64,000 nt of DNA from NCBI GenBank assembly GCA_958296065.1, contig CATQHX010000078.1, forward strand, positions 1-64,000. The letters are read 5' to 3'. The notes beneath the pieces are model-generated. The model worked only from the letters and a program-made list of their open reading frames with translations. It was not told the origin of the DNA and ran no database searches. The stretch comes from Vicinamibacterales bacterium. GTDB lineage: Bacteria > Acidobacteriota > Vicinamibacteria > Vicinamibacterales > UBA8438. Of this stretch, positions 1-8,468 are shown piece after piece (position 1 is the stretch's first letter; the number at the start of each line of letters is the position of its first letter). A program made the translations under genes and the position numbers.

Positions 1-83
1 GCCCGGCCGGCGCCCCCGGCGGACCGCATCGTCTCCCGCGGCGCGGACTCCCGGCCGGCCGGGCGCCGCGGGCGCCGGGATGG

Positions 84-89
84 TACGAT
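84..89 (+). promoter_or_regulatory. Candidate -10 box of leaderless rhomboid transcript
   Basis: TACGAT lies 7 bases before the ATG at 97. An earlier in-frame ATG at 88 overlaps this box, so initiation at 97 on a leaderless message is the simpler reading. No clear -35 is seen. Bases 1-83 are very GC-rich with several GGCCGG and GGCGCC palindromes and no gene. Confidence 0.4.
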
Positions 90-96
90 GGGCGCA

Positions 97-927
97 ATGC
101 GCCCGAACTACTACGGTGGCGGCCACTACTCGTTCGGCCCCGGCCTGATGACGCCGGCGGTGAAGATGCTGCTCTGGGCCAACGTCGGCCTGTTCCTGCC
201 GACCGCGCTCGCCCCGCCGCTCTTCTACTGGCTCACCGGGATCTTCGGACTCACGCCGCAGGCGGTCCTCACCCGCATGTGGGTCTGGCAGCCGATCACC
301 TACATGTTCCTGCACGGCGGTATCGGACACCTGCTGCTGAACATGCTGGTGCTGTGGATGTTCGGCGTTCAACTGGAGCGGATCTGGGGCTCGCGCTTCT
401 TCCTGCGCTACTACTTCGTGACGGGCATCGGCGCGGGGTTGTCGACCATCGGCGCATCGCTGCTGCCGTTCTCGTTCGCCGACCCGACCTACACCGCGGT
501 GACGATCGGCGCCTCCGGCGCGATCTACGGATTGCTGATGGCCTTCGCGATGCACTACCCGCGGACGCCGATCCTGATGTTCTTCCTGTTCCCGGTGCCC
601 GCGAAGTACTTCGTGATGATCATCGGCGCCATCGCGTTCCTGTCGGTGCCCCGCGGGGGCGGGGTCGCTCACGTCGCGCATCTCGGCGGACTGGTCGTCG
701 GTTTCCTGTACCTGCGGCGCATGAGCGGGCTGTCGGCCGGTCGGCTCGCGGGCGGCCGCATCGGATTCGGGCGGCTGGGCGTGATCGCCGATATCAAGTA
801 CCGCTACGTCAAGTGGAAGATGGCGCGACTCAGGAAGCGTTTCGACGTCCATCAGGGTGGCGGCGACCGCGACTGGAACGACTACCCGCGCGGCGGTGGA
901 CGCAACTGGGACGACCGCGTGCACTAG
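97..927 (+). CDS. Rhomboid family intramembrane serine protease
   Basis: Predicted to cut transmembrane substrates inside the inner membrane with a Ser-His dyad. The 276-residue protein has about six hydrophobic segments between residues 20 and 210. The nucleophile motif GASGAIYG carries Ser140, and the AHLGG motif carries His195 in a later helix. The HGGIGHLLLNM loop after the first helices is also family-typical. The C-terminal tail of about 70 residues is basic and Gly/Arg/Asp-rich and should lie in the cytoplasm. I chose ATG 97 rather than ATG 88 because 88 overlaps a TACGAT box. The stop codon overlaps the stop of the convergent cupin gene by 4 bases within CTAG. Substrate unknown. Confidence 0.88.
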   Translation: MRPNYYGGGHYSFGPGLMTPAVKMLLWANVGLFLPTALAPPLFYWLTGIFGLTPQAVLTRMWVWQPITYMFLHGGIGHLLLNMLVLWMFGVQLERIWGSRFFLRYYFVTGIGAGLSTIGASLLPFSFADPTYTAVTIGASGAIYGLLMAFAMHYPRTPILMFFLFPVPAKYFVMIIGAIAFLSVPRGGGVAHVAHLGGLVVGFLYLRRMSGLSAGRLAGGRIGFGRLGVIADIKYRYVKWKMARLRKRFDVHQGGGDRDWNDYPRGGGRNWDDRVH

Positions 928-1283
928 CGGCCCGCCCCCCGGCCGGGCGGCGCCAGCCACTCGGCCCGCACCGGACAGAAGATGCCGAGCGCGAACGTGT
1001 CGGCGAGCGCCTCCGCCTGATGCTCGACGCCCGCCGGTATCACGAGCACCTCTCCTTCGCGGACGACGATCTCCTCCTCGCCGACCCGACAGCGCAAAGC
1101 ACCCTCGAGCACGTACTGCAACTGCTCGCTCTCGTGCCGGTGGACCGGCACATGCGCACCGCGCTTCAAGTGGACCTGCACGAGCATCTGGCGCTCGCCG
1201 GAAACGATCTTGCGCGAGATCAGCTCGGTGACCTTCTCGAGATCGAGCGCGGCCCAGCGGTGAACGACGGCGGTCGACGGCAT
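924..1283 (-). CDS. Small single-domain cupin protein
   Basis: A 119-residue protein made almost entirely of one cupin_2 barrel. The metal-binding first motif is visible as HVPVHRHESEQLQYVLEG, with two His and a Glu, followed by the PAGVEHQAEA second motif with a His. Such proteins bind a metal and may be sensors, isomerases or dioxygenases, and no substrate can be read from this one. ATG 1283 is preferred over a TTG 18 bases upstream because GGGGAGGAG sits just before it. It is convergent with the rhomboid gene and divergent from the E1 dehydrogenase gene, so it might sense something related to that pathway, but that is only a guess from position. Confidence 0.75.
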   Translation of the reverse strand: MPSTAVVHRWAALDLEKVTELISRKIVSGERQMLVQVHLKRGAHVPVHRHESEQLQYVLEGALRCRVGEEEIVVREGEVLVIPAGVEHQAEALADTFALGIFCPVRAEWLAPPGRGAGR

Positions 1284-1350
1284 CGGCTCCTCCCCGGCCA
1301 AGGCTGGATTCCTGATAGAAACTGTTGACAGGAAACAGGTTACGTCGATT

Positions 1351-1381
1351 CACGCGAGTGCTTTCGGACGGCACTCGCGTG
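1351..1381. promoter_or_regulatory. Perfect inverted repeat, candidate operator
   Basis: CACGCGAGTGC at 1351-1361 is repeated as its exact reverse complement GCACTCGCGTG at 1371-1381, with a 9-base spacer. It ends one base before a TATAAT box and covers the -35 region of that promoter, as a repressor site would. There is no T-run, so a terminator is less likely. It lies in the divergent gap between the cupin and E1 genes. Confidence 0.5.
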
Positions 1382-1382
1382 A

Positions 1383-1388
1383 TATAAT
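1383..1388 (+). promoter_or_regulatory. -10 box upstream of E1 dehydrogenase gene
   Basis: Consensus TATAAT, 70 bases before the E1 start codon. The -35 position falls inside the inverted repeat and is not a good match, which fits a regulated or activator-dependent promoter. Confidence 0.45.
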
Positions 1389-1458
1389 CGGGAGTCGTGC
1401 ACGATACTCGATCGAGCCGACCGTCTACTGCAACCGCCCTCCACGAGGAATCTGCACC

Positions 1459-3606
1459 ATGAAGGGGCCGGCGCTCACGAAGGAGCCCGCTGCCCATGCA
1501 CTTGCCGTCGGAGATCGCGCCGGCGTTCTGTCCCGCGAGGAGTTGATCCGCTTCTACCGCACGATGCTGCTGTCGCGCCGCCTCGACGACCGCGAGCTGC
1601 AGCTCAAGAACCAGAGTCTGAGCTACTTCCAGATCAGCGGGGCCGGACACGAGGCGGTGCAGGTAGCGGCCGGACTGGCGTTGCGTCCCGGTCACGACTG
1701 GGTCTTCCCGTATTACCGCGACCGCGCGTTGTGCCTGACCCTCGGCGTGACGCCCCGCGACATGCTGCTGAACGCGGTGGGTGCGAAGGACGACCCCAAC
1801 TCCGGAGGCCGGCAGATGCCGACCCACTGGAGCTCGCCGACCCTGCGCATCGTGTCGCCGTCGAGCGCGTGCACGACGCAGTGCCTGCACGCGGTCGGCG
1901 CCGCGGAAGCGGGCGAGCTGCTGCCCCGGCTGCTCGACATCCGCTCCGACGCGCCCTCGCTGGACGGTGAGGTGACGCTGGTCTCGCTCGGCGACGGACA
2001 GACGAGCGGAGGCGAGTTCTGGGAATCGCTCAATTCGGCCTGCATGGGGCACCTGCCTGTGGTCTACCTGGTCGAGGACAACGGGTACGCCATCTCCGTT
2101 CCGGTCGAGGTGCAGACCCCCGGCGGTGACATCTCGGAACTCGTCGAGTCTTTCCCCGGGCTGCACGTCATCCGGGTCGACGGAACCGATGGCGTGGCGA
2201 GCTTCCGGGCGATGAGCGAAGCGGTCGCCTGGGCCCGGGGACGCTCCGGGCCCGCGCTGGTTCATGCTCACGTCACGCGCCCGTACTCGCATTCGATGTC
2301 GGACGACGAGCGCCACTACAAGAGCGCCGCGGAACGCGAGGCCGAGGCCGCGCGCGACCCTCTCCGACGTTTCGCCGGCTTCCTGGTGGATGCCGGGCAT
2401 GCCACGGAAGCAGAGCTCGACGCGGTCGCCGCCGATGTCGACCGCGAAGTGCAGGACGCTTCGGACCGCGCCGTGGCGGCCCCGAAGCCGGACGCCTCGA
2501 CCGCGGCGCTGTATGTGTACTCGCCCACCGTCGATCCCGCGTCCGCCGCGTTCGAGGCGACGCCCGCGCCGGCCGCGTCCGGCAAGCCGGACACCATGGT
2601 CTCGGCCATCAATCGAACGCTCGAGGACGAGATGGCGCGCGACACCCGCATCGTCGTCTTCGGAGAGGACGTGGCGGACGCGAGCCGCGCGGAGCTTCTG
2701 ACCGAGGTGACCGGCAAGGGGGGCGTCTTCAAGGCGACGCTCGGCCTGCAGCGCAAGCATGGCCGCGAGCGGGTCTTCAACTCGCCGCTTGCCGAGGCCA
2801 ACATCGTCGGCCGGGCGGTCGGGATGGCGGTACGCGGGCTGAAGCCGGTGGTCGAGATCCAGTTCTTCGACTACATCTGGCCGGCGATGATGCAGATCCG
2901 GGACGAGCTCACCATGCTCCGCTACCGGTCGAACAACGACTGGTCGTGTCCGGTCGTGATTCGCGTGCCCATCGGCGGCTACCTCAAGGGCGGCTCGCTC
3001 TACCACAGCCAGTCCGGCGAGAGCATCTTCGCGCACTGCCCGGGCCTTCGCATCGCGTTCCCGTCGACGGCCGAAGACGCGGCCGGCCTGCTCCGCACCG
3101 CGATCCGGGCCGACGATCCGGTTCTCTTCCTCGAGCACAAGCACCTGTACCGGCAGACCTACAACAAGGGCGTCTATCCGGGACCGGACTACACCTTGCC
3201 TTTCGCTCGCGCCGCCGTCCGGCGCGAGGGCAGCGACGTCACCGTCGTGACCTGGGGCGCGCTCGTGCAACGATCCCTGCTGGCTGCCGAGCGGGCCGAC
3301 CGGGAGGGGATCGACGTGCGGGTTATCGACCTGCGGACGATCGCCCCCTACGACTGGGAGAGCGTCGCCGCGGGAGTGCAAGCGACCAGTCGGGTAGTGA
3401 TCGCGCACGAGGACCAGTTGACCTGCGGCTTCGGCGCGGAACTCGCGGCGCGGATAGCCGATGAGTTGTTCGAGCACCTCGACGCGCCGGTCAAGCGCGT
3501 GGGCGCCCTCGACTGCCCGGTCGCCTACAGCCCCGTGCTGGAGGAAGCCATCCTGCCGCAGGCGGACGACGTGCTCGACGCAATTCGGACGACCGCGGGA
3601 TACTGA
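1459..3606 (+). CDS. Fused E1 alpha/beta 2-oxoacid dehydrogenase component
   Basis: Thiamine-diphosphate-dependent E1 of a 2-oxoacid dehydrogenase complex (pyruvate or branched-chain type), which decarboxylates the oxoacid and passes the acyl group to a lipoyl E2. The 715-residue protein joins both E1 chains. Residues about 25-345 are E1 alpha, with the ThDP/Mg motif GDG at 178-180 and the closing Asn208 in EDNGYAIS. Residues about 375-710 are E1 beta, with VVFGEDVA near the start and the C-terminal transketolase domain with IAHEDQLTCGFGAE. A Pro/Ala-rich linker lies between them. A GAGGA element precedes the ATG. No E2, E3 or lipoylation gene is nearby, so the substrate is open; branched-chain oxoacids are plausible. 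Confidence 0.85.
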   Translation: MKGPALTKEPAAHALAVGDRAGVLSREELIRFYRTMLLSRRLDDRELQLKNQSLSYFQISGAGHEAVQVAAGLALRPGHDWVFPYYRDRALCLTLGVTPRDMLLNAVGAKDDPNSGGRQMPTHWSSPTLRIVSPSSACTTQCLHAVGAAEAGELLPRLLDIRSDAPSLDGEVTLVSLGDGQTSGGEFWESLNSACMGHLPVVYLVEDNGYAISVPVEVQTPGGDISELVESFPGLHVIRVDGTDGVASFRAMSEAVAWARGRSGPALVHAHVTRPYSHSMSDDERHYKSAAEREAEAARDPLRRFAGFLVDAGHATEAELDAVAADVDREVQDASDRAVAAPKPDASTAALYVYSPTVDPASAAFEATPAPAASGKPDTMVSAINRTLEDEMARDTRIVVFGEDVADASRAELLTEVTGKGGVFKATLGLQRKHGRERVFNSPLAEANIVGRAVGMAVRGLKPVVEIQFFDYIWPAMMQIRDELTMLRYRSNNDWSCPVVIRVPIGGYLKGGSLYHSQSGESIFAHCPGLRIAFPSTAEDAAGLLRTAIRADDPVLFLEHKHLYRQTYNKGVYPGPDYTLPFARAAVRREGSDVTVVTWGALVQRSLLAAERADREGIDVRVIDLRTIAPYDWESVAAGVQATSRVVIAHEDQLTCGFGAELAARIADELFEHLDAPVKRVGALDCPVAYSPVLEEAILPQADDVLDAIRTTAGY

Positions 3607-3625
3607 CGAAGGAGTGAACGCGCCA

Positions 3626-4741
3626 GTGCGTGCTCACGTCGCCCGCCGCTTCGACAACGACAACCAGTGGCCTGAGCCTACGCCCACGGCGGCGGCGGTT
3701 GCTCCCGCCCGGGTTGCCGCGCTCGCGGCCGTGGTGGCGTTGTCGCTGGCGGCGCTCCCCTTCCTGTCCATCGCGCCGGAAGCCGCGCACCATCTGGAGG
3801 TCCTGCGGTCGACCGGCGGTCTGCCTCCCCACATCGTCGGCACGTTCCGGGAACCGAGCGTCTTTCAGCAGGCGTCCGACGGACGGTACTTCGTGTTCGA
3901 CCGGCGCGGGCAGGCGGTCCACCGGATCGACCGCGACCGCACGGCGTCGACCCTCCTCGTGCGGGTCGGCCCCGAGGCGGGCCGCATCCTGGGAGCGAGC
4001 ACTTTCGATCTCGGTCCGGACGCCCGCTTCGTCGTCGCCGACGCACCCGGCGGACGGGAACGCGTGCAGACCTTCGATCTCGACGGCAGGCGCCTGGGCA
4101 GCTTCCGGCTGCCGGGCCGCGCCGCGCCCCGCCTCACGCTCGGCACCATGGTCCTCAACGGCGTCGGCTCGCTCGATTTCACCGGCCGGTCGATACTGAT
4201 GAACCAACCCGAGATCGGCGGGTTGATCACGCGCTTCAGCCTCAACGGCCATCCCTACGAGACGTTCGGCGTCTTCCGCGCGACCGGCCACGAGGCCGAC
4301 CGCGACCTGCATCTCGCACTCAACAGCGGACTTCCGCTCGAGGGTCCGCACGGCAACCACTATTTCGTGTTCCAGGGAGGCCGACCGCTGTTCCGGAAGT
4401 ACGACCGCAACGGCGCCCTCCTCTTCGAGCGCCACATCGAAGGCATGGAGATGGATCCCATCGTCAACGCGCTGCCGACGGTCTGGCCCACCCGGCCGGA
4501 CGAGCGCGGCCGGGATTTTCCGGTGGTCCCGCCGACCGTGCGCACCGCGGCGGTCGACCGTGCCGGCAACCTCTGGGTGGCGCTGTCCACGCCGTTCCTC
4601 TACGTCTACGATCCGTCCGGCGAGAAGATCCGCACGGTACGCCTGCAGGCTGCCGGCGTCGTACAACCGTCCAGCATGCATTTTCCGGACGCTACGCGGA
4701 TGCTCGTCGCCCCCGGCGGCTACGAGTTCACCGTATGGTGA
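3626..4741 (+). CDS. Membrane-anchored beta-propeller-like protein, function unknown
   Basis: About 371 residues. A cytoplasmic N-terminus of about 25 residues is followed by one hydrophobic segment at about residues 28-50, then a soluble domain probably outside the cytoplasm. That domain holds repeated strand patterns of the form DGRYFVFDRRGQAVHRID, FVVADAPGG and LWVALSTPFLYVYDPSGEK, as in NHL or 6-bladed propellers. I place the start at GTG 3626, with GAAGGAG at 3608-3614 as ribosome site; GTG 3614 would overlap that site. It follows the E1 gene by 19 bases and may be cotranscribed. Its end overlaps the convergent EamA gene by 14 bases. No enzymatic motif is recognised. Confidence 0.6.
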   Translation: MRAHVARRFDNDNQWPEPTPTAAAVAPARVAALAAVVALSLAALPFLSIAPEAAHHLEVLRSTGGLPPHIVGTFREPSVFQQASDGRYFVFDRRGQAVHRIDRDRTASTLLVRVGPEAGRILGASTFDLGPDARFVVADAPGGRERVQTFDLDGRRLGSFRLPGRAAPRLTLGTMVLNGVGSLDFTGRSILMNQPEIGGLITRFSLNGHPYETFGVFRATGHEADRDLHLALNSGLPLEGPHGNHYFVFQGGRPLFRKYDRNGALLFERHIEGMEMDPIVNALPTVWPTRPDERGRDFPVVPPTVRTAAVDRAGNLWVALSTPFLYVYDPSGEKIRTVRLQAAGVVQPSSMHFPDATRMLVAPGGYEFTVW

Positions 4742-5681
4742 CGGTCCGGACCGGCGCCGACACGACCGTCCGTTCCACCCGCGTCAGCACCAGGCCGGTC
4801 AGCACGAGCGCCGCTCCCGCCAGGCGCACGGCGCCTATCGGCTCGTGCAGCCAGACGAACGCCACCGCCATCGCCGCCACCGGCACCAGGTTGGAATAGA
4901 CCGACGTGCGCGCGCTGCCGAGCCGCTTCACGCCGGTGTACCAGATGATGTGCGCCACCGAGAGCGCCAGAAGTCCGGAAACCACGAGCGCCGCCCAGGC
5001 CCAGCCGCTGACCGCCCCCCAGTCCAGCCGCAACAGGTCCGGCACGCCGAACGGGACGTAGCAGAGGGTCCCGACGAGCGTGGCATAGGCCGTCAACCGC
5101 AGCGGCGAGTAGCGCTGCAGCAGAGTCCGCGACCCGGTTGTGTACCAGGCCCAGCACCATAGCGCGGCCAGCGTCAGCGCATCCCCGAGGAGCGTCTCCG
5201 GCGTGGCGCCGACTCCCTCTCCGGCGACGACGTACACGCCCGCCACGGCCAGCGCAACCCCCAGCCACTGGCGCTTCCCCACCGCCTCCGGGCGCCCGCT
5301 CAGCGCGTTGAGCACCAGAACCGAGATGGGCATGCAGCCGAGAATCAGCGAACTGTTGGCGACCGTCGTTCGCGCCAGGCCGCTGACGAACGCCAACTGG
5401 TAGCAGCAATGCCCGAAGACACCGAGCGTGATCAGGCGCGGCCAATCGCCCCGCTCCGGAGCCGGCTCGCCGCGCAGTCGCGAGACGGTCAGCAGAACGA
5501 TGCACGCCGTGGCCATCCTCAACGCATTGAAGCCGAAGGCCGGCAACTCCTCGATGGCGACCTTGACTATGGAGAAGTTGCTGCCCCAGATGAGCACGAG
5601 GAGAAGCAGCAGGCCGTCGAGCGGCGTGAGATGGAGACGTAACGCCGCGCGACCTACCACCGACGGCTTCCCGGCGCGCAC
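4728..5681 (-). CDS. EamA-family (DMT) transporter
   Basis: A 317-residue inner-membrane protein with about ten hydrophobic helices in two similar halves, the usual layout of the drug/metabolite transporter superfamily. LIWGSNFSIVKVAIEE near residue 35 and LIWYTGVKRLGSARTSVYSN near residue 245 are typical of the two EamA repeats. It likely exports an amino acid, metabolite or drug; the substrate cannot be inferred. The start used is GTG 5681 and is uncertain, since no good ribosome site is visible. The stop overlaps the end of the propeller gene. Its promoter region lies back to back with that of the ATP synthase genes. Confidence 0.8.
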   Translation of the reverse strand: MRAGKPSVVGRAALRLHLTPLDGLLLLLVLIWGSNFSIVKVAIEELPAFGFNALRMATACIVLLTVSRLRGEPAPERGDWPRLITLGVFGHCCYQLAFVSGLARTTVANSSLILGCMPISVLVLNALSGRPEAVGKRQWLGVALAVAGVYVVAGEGVGATPETLLGDALTLAALWCWAWYTTGSRTLLQRYSPLRLTAYATLVGTLCYVPFGVPDLLRLDWGAVSGWAWAALVVSGLLALSVAHIIWYTGVKRLGSARTSVYSNLVPVAAMAVAFVWLHEPIGAVRLAGAALVLTGLVLTRVERTVVSAPVRTVTIR

Positions 5682-5698
5682 TCGAATCCCCGAGCGCG

Positions 5699-5727
5699 TT
5701 GCGTCATCGATGGCCCCTTGGTATCAT
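5699..5727 (+). promoter_or_regulatory. Promoter of the F0 ATP synthase operon
   Basis: TTGCGT at 5699-5704 and TATCAT at 5722-5727 are separated by exactly 17 bases. The predicted start near 5734 leaves a leader of about 90 bases before atpZ. Confidence 0.55.
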
Positions 5728-5824
5728 TGGCTGTTTGTTCGGTCGCGAAGAGTGATCACAGGGTGCGGCAGCTTCGTTCAGCGGGCCGCCGGCGCCCGCA
5801 GCACGCTGGCGGAAGGCAAGGAAC

Positions 5825-6070
5825 ATGCCCGGCGAGCGGGAGTCGTTCGTAGCGGGATCCCTGCGGCACCTGCAAGACAATATCCGCAGGGCCGGACCGG
5901 CGGCAACGGCGAGCTACTCGTTGATCGGAGCCATCGTCCTGCTCGGCGGGAGCGGACATCTGATCGACCGCTGGCAGGGCACGGAGCCCTGGGGGCTTCT
6001 CGCGGGTCTGCTGGCCGGGCTCGTCGTCGGATTCTACGAGCTTGCGAAGACGGTCTGGAAACGCAATTGA
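5825..6070 (+). CDS. atpZ: AtpZ/AtpI-type F0 accessory protein
   Basis: An 81-residue membrane protein with two hydrophobic hairpin helices (about residues 28-46 and 55-73) and the family pattern GHLIDRW between them. AtpZ and AtpI proteins act in assembly of the c-ring and in Mg or Ca handling. AAGGAA sits just before the ATG. It is the first gene of the atp cluster, and its TGA overlaps the ATG of the next gene. Identity rests mainly on size, topology and position before atpB. Confidence 0.75.
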   Translation: MPGERESFVAGSLRHLQDNIRRAGPAATASYSLIGAIVLLGGSGHLIDRWQGTEPWGLLAGLLAGLVVGFYELAKTVWKRN

Positions 6071-6420
6071 TGGGGGCCGTCGGGATAGCCGCCTTGATTC
6101 TGACCGCGGGCAGCGCGCTGGCCGCGCTGGTCGTGTCGGATGCGGCGGTCGAGATCATGCTCGGGTTGCTGGCCCCGCTCGTCGTCGCTCTGGGCTCGTG
6201 GCGGCTGATGGAGAGCGCGTACCGACGCAGCCCGGAGCGGTTGTCGCGATTGATGGTCCGAGCGTTCCTGGGCAAGCTCGTGTTTTTCGGCGTCTACCTG
6301 ACCGTGACCGTCGGCGCCTTCTCGCTCGACAGGACGTGGTTCATCGGCGCCTTCGCCATCTCGTTCGTGGTTCTGCACCTCGCCGAGGCGGCACAACTGC
6401 AACGCCTGCTCGCCGGTTGA
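6070..6420 (+). CDS. atpI: ATP synthase subunit I-like protein
   Basis: A 116-residue protein with four predicted membrane helices, in the usual place of atpI between atpZ and the a subunit. The ATG overlaps the atpZ stop as ATGA, so translation is probably coupled. Subunit I helps c-ring assembly. Sequence conservation in this family is low, so the call leans on topology and position. Confidence 0.65.
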   Translation: MGAVGIAALILTAGSALAALVVSDAAVEIMLGLLAPLVVALGSWRLMESAYRRSPERLSRLMVRAFLGKLVFFGVYLTVTVGAFSLDRTWFIGAFAISFVVLHLAEAAQLQRLLAG

Positions 6421-6475
6421 ATCGGACGCGAGCGAATCGGACTTCCACCTGACGCAAACTCGACTCGACAGAAGC

Positions 6476-7444
6476 ATGCAGCAACCCGACCACACGGAAG
6501 CGACGGAACCAGCCGCCGGCCACGCCGAAGCGGCGGAACACGCCGGCGAGCACGCCGGGGAAGGATTCAATGCCGGCGAGGTGATCATCGAGCACGTCGC
6601 GAACAGCTCGTTCGAGCACCCGATCCTGCATCTGCCCCCGCTCTTCGGCATCGACTTCTCGGTAACGAAGCACGTCTTCATGCTGCTTCTGGTGGCGACG
6701 GCGGTCTTCCTGCTGATCACGACCGCCGTGCGGCGCTACCTGCGGCAGGACCGACTCGTGCCGAGCGGCTTCATGAACGCCCTGGAGTTCATCGTCGAGT
6801 TCATCCGGGACTCGATCGTGCGGCCCAACGTCGGCGCGAAGTACGTCAGGACCTGGGCGCCGCTCGTGCTCACGTTCTTCGTCTTCATTCTGGGCGCGAA
6901 CGTGATCGGGCTGATTCCGATCTTCGAGGTCGTCGGCCTGATCGACCACTACGTGCTGCACACCGGCGAGCACTCCCTGGTCAAGAACATCATTCACGGC
7001 GGGACGACCGCAACCGGGAACTTCAACGTGACCGCGGCCCTCGCCACGATCACGTTCGTGTCGATCATCGTCGCCGGCACCCTGGCCCACGGCTTCATCA
7101 AGCACTGGATCAACCTGGTGCCCCACGGGCTCGCCTGGCCGCTCTACATCCTGTTGATCCCGATCGAGGTCATGGGCATGTTCGTCAAGCCGTTCGCGCT
7201 CACCATGCGACTGGCCGCCAACATGACCGGCGGGCACATCGCCATCCTGGCGATTCTGTCGTTCGTGTTCATCTTCACCGAACAGTTCAGCGCCGCGGCC
7301 GGCATCGCGGTCGGCATCGGCGCCTCGATCCCACTTGCGGTCGGCATCAATGCGCTGGAGATCATCATCGTCTTCGTACAGGCGTACGTCTTCACGCTGC
7401 TGTCGGCCGTGTTCATCGGCATGGCCATCAACGTGCATCACTAG
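6476..7444 (+). CDS. atpB: F0F1 ATP synthase subunit a
   Basis: Stator subunit of F0 that forms the two proton half-channels against the c-ring. It has 322 residues, longer than the E. coli protein because of a His/Glu/Ala-rich N-terminal extension of about 45 residues. The essential arginine is Arg245 in the motif LTMRLAANMTGGH. Membrane helices follow the family pattern, ending with AYVFTLLSAVFIG. It lies 55 bases after atpI and 23 before atpE. Confidence 0.96.
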   Translation: MQQPDHTEATEPAAGHAEAAEHAGEHAGEGFNAGEVIIEHVANSSFEHPILHLPPLFGIDFSVTKHVFMLLLVATAVFLLITTAVRRYLRQDRLVPSGFMNALEFIVEFIRDSIVRPNVGAKYVRTWAPLVLTFFVFILGANVIGLIPIFEVVGLIDHYVLHTGEHSLVKNIIHGGTTATGNFNVTAALATITFVSIIVAGTLAHGFIKHWINLVPHGLAWPLYILLIPIEVMGMFVKPFALTMRLAANMTGGHIAILAILSFVFIFTEQFSAAAGIAVGIGASIPLAVGINALEIIIVFVQAYVFTLLSAVFIGMAINVHH

Positions 7445-7467
7445 AGGAAAACGGAGGTTACCTGATT

Positions 7468-7686
7468 ATGGAAGAGCTTCACCTGCTCGGCGCGGGATTG
7501 GGACTCGGGATGATCGTGATCGGCGCGGGTCTGGGCATCGGCAGATTCGCCGCGGCAGCCGCCGAGGGCATCGCACGGCAGCCGAACGCGGCGGCACAGA
7601 TCACCGGCGCCATCAACCTGCCTCTCTTTCTGCTCGAAGGCGTCGCGATTCTGGCCGAGGTCTTCGTTCTGATCCTCATGCTGTAG
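7468..7686 (+). CDS. atpE: F0F1 ATP synthase subunit c
   Basis: A 72-residue helical hairpin that oligomerises into the rotor ring. The polar loop ARQPN lies at residues 36-40, and the ion-binding carboxylate is Glu57 in LFLLEGVAIL, aligned with E. coli Asp61. The residue after it is Gly58, and the TM1 position that is Gln in sodium-type rings is Ile24, so proton coupling is expected. A second acid, Glu64, lies one helix turn further in the same helix, which is less common. TM1 has the Gly-rich GAGLGIG packing motif. Confidence 0.96.
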   Translation: MEELHLLGAGLGLGMIVIGAGLGIGRFAAAAAEGIARQPNAAAQITGAINLPLFLLEGVAILAEVFVLILML

Positions 7687-7696
7687 GGACCGGATC

Positions 7697-8203
7697 ATGG
7701 ACAATCCGCTCGTCCAGCCCGATCCGGGTCTGTTCTTCTGGACCATAGCGGTCTTCCTGACCCTGCTCTTCCTGCTGAAGAAGTTCGCGTGGGGACCGTT
7801 GCTCGCGGCCCTCGAGGAACGGCAGGCCGGGATCCGCAAGTCGCTCGAGGATGCCGATACCGCCAAGCGGGAGCTGTCCGAGGTGCAGGCGAAGGCCAGC
7901 GCCCTCATCGGCCAGGCCCGCACCGAAGCCGACGCCATCCTGTCGGAAGCCCGGGCGGACGGCGCCCGCATCCGGCAGGAGCTGCGCGAGGCGGCGCAGA
8001 AGGAAGCGGAGGCGGTCACCCGCAACGCGCAGCAGCAGATTCAGTTGGAGCGGGACCGGGCCGTCTCGGAGATCCGCAAGCAGGCGGTGGAGCTGTCGGT
8101 CATGATCGCGTCGAAGCTCATTCGGCGCAATCTCACCCGGGAAGACAACGCCGCGCTCATCGACGACGCACTCCAGCAGGTCGATTCCAACCGCATTCAG
8201 TGA
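7697..8203 (+). CDS. atpF: F0F1 ATP synthase subunit b
   Basis: Peripheral stalk subunit of 168 residues. One N-terminal membrane helix (about residues 9-29, with the typical PGLFFWTIAVFLTLLFLLKKF pattern ahead of the stalk) is followed by a long charged helix rich in Ala, Glu, Arg and Gln that pairs as a coiled coil. It begins 10 bases after atpE. The operon ends here: no delta, alpha, gamma, beta or epsilon gene follows, so F1 must be encoded elsewhere. Confidence 0.93.
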   Translation: MDNPLVQPDPGLFFWTIAVFLTLLFLLKKFAWGPLLAALEERQAGIRKSLEDADTAKRELSEVQAKASALIGQARTEADAILSEARADGARIRQELREAAQKEAEAVTRNAQQQIQLERDRAVSEIRKQAVELSVMIASKLIRRNLTREDNAALIDDALQQVDSNRIQ

Positions 8204-8210
8204 GGATTCC

Positions 8211-8241
8211 CTCCGCCGCCTGGACCCTTCGGGCGGCGGAG
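8211..8241. terminator. Hairpin at the convergent end of the atp and nuo operons
   Basis: CTCCGCCGCC at 8211-8220 pairs perfectly with GGCGGCGGAG at 8232-8241 across an 11-base loop, 8 bases after the atpF stop. No T-run follows on either strand. The rest of the gap to 8468 shows no gene or clear repeat. Confidence 0.45.
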
Positions 8242-8468
8242 CCTCCTCATCCCGCTATCGCCTGTTCCACTCCATTTCGTATCTGCCGCTGCGGCCCCAC
8301 GCAGTCCGTGGTGAAACCCCGCGTCGCATCGAGAACGGCGAGGCGCCCGCGTGGCAAGCCTGTCCACAGGGGCGCAATGCGGCCGCCGTGCAGCCAGGCG
8401 CGCTACGAGAACACCGCGGTTGCGGAGGGGAGAAGGTGGCCGGAGCGCGCCGAGCGGCGCGCCGGGCC

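Noticed and set aside
1325..1330. Perfect TTGACA hexamer upstream of the E1 gene
   Set aside because: No -10 match lies 16-18 bases downstream, and the TATAAT at 1383 is 52 bases away, so it does not form a promoter with it.
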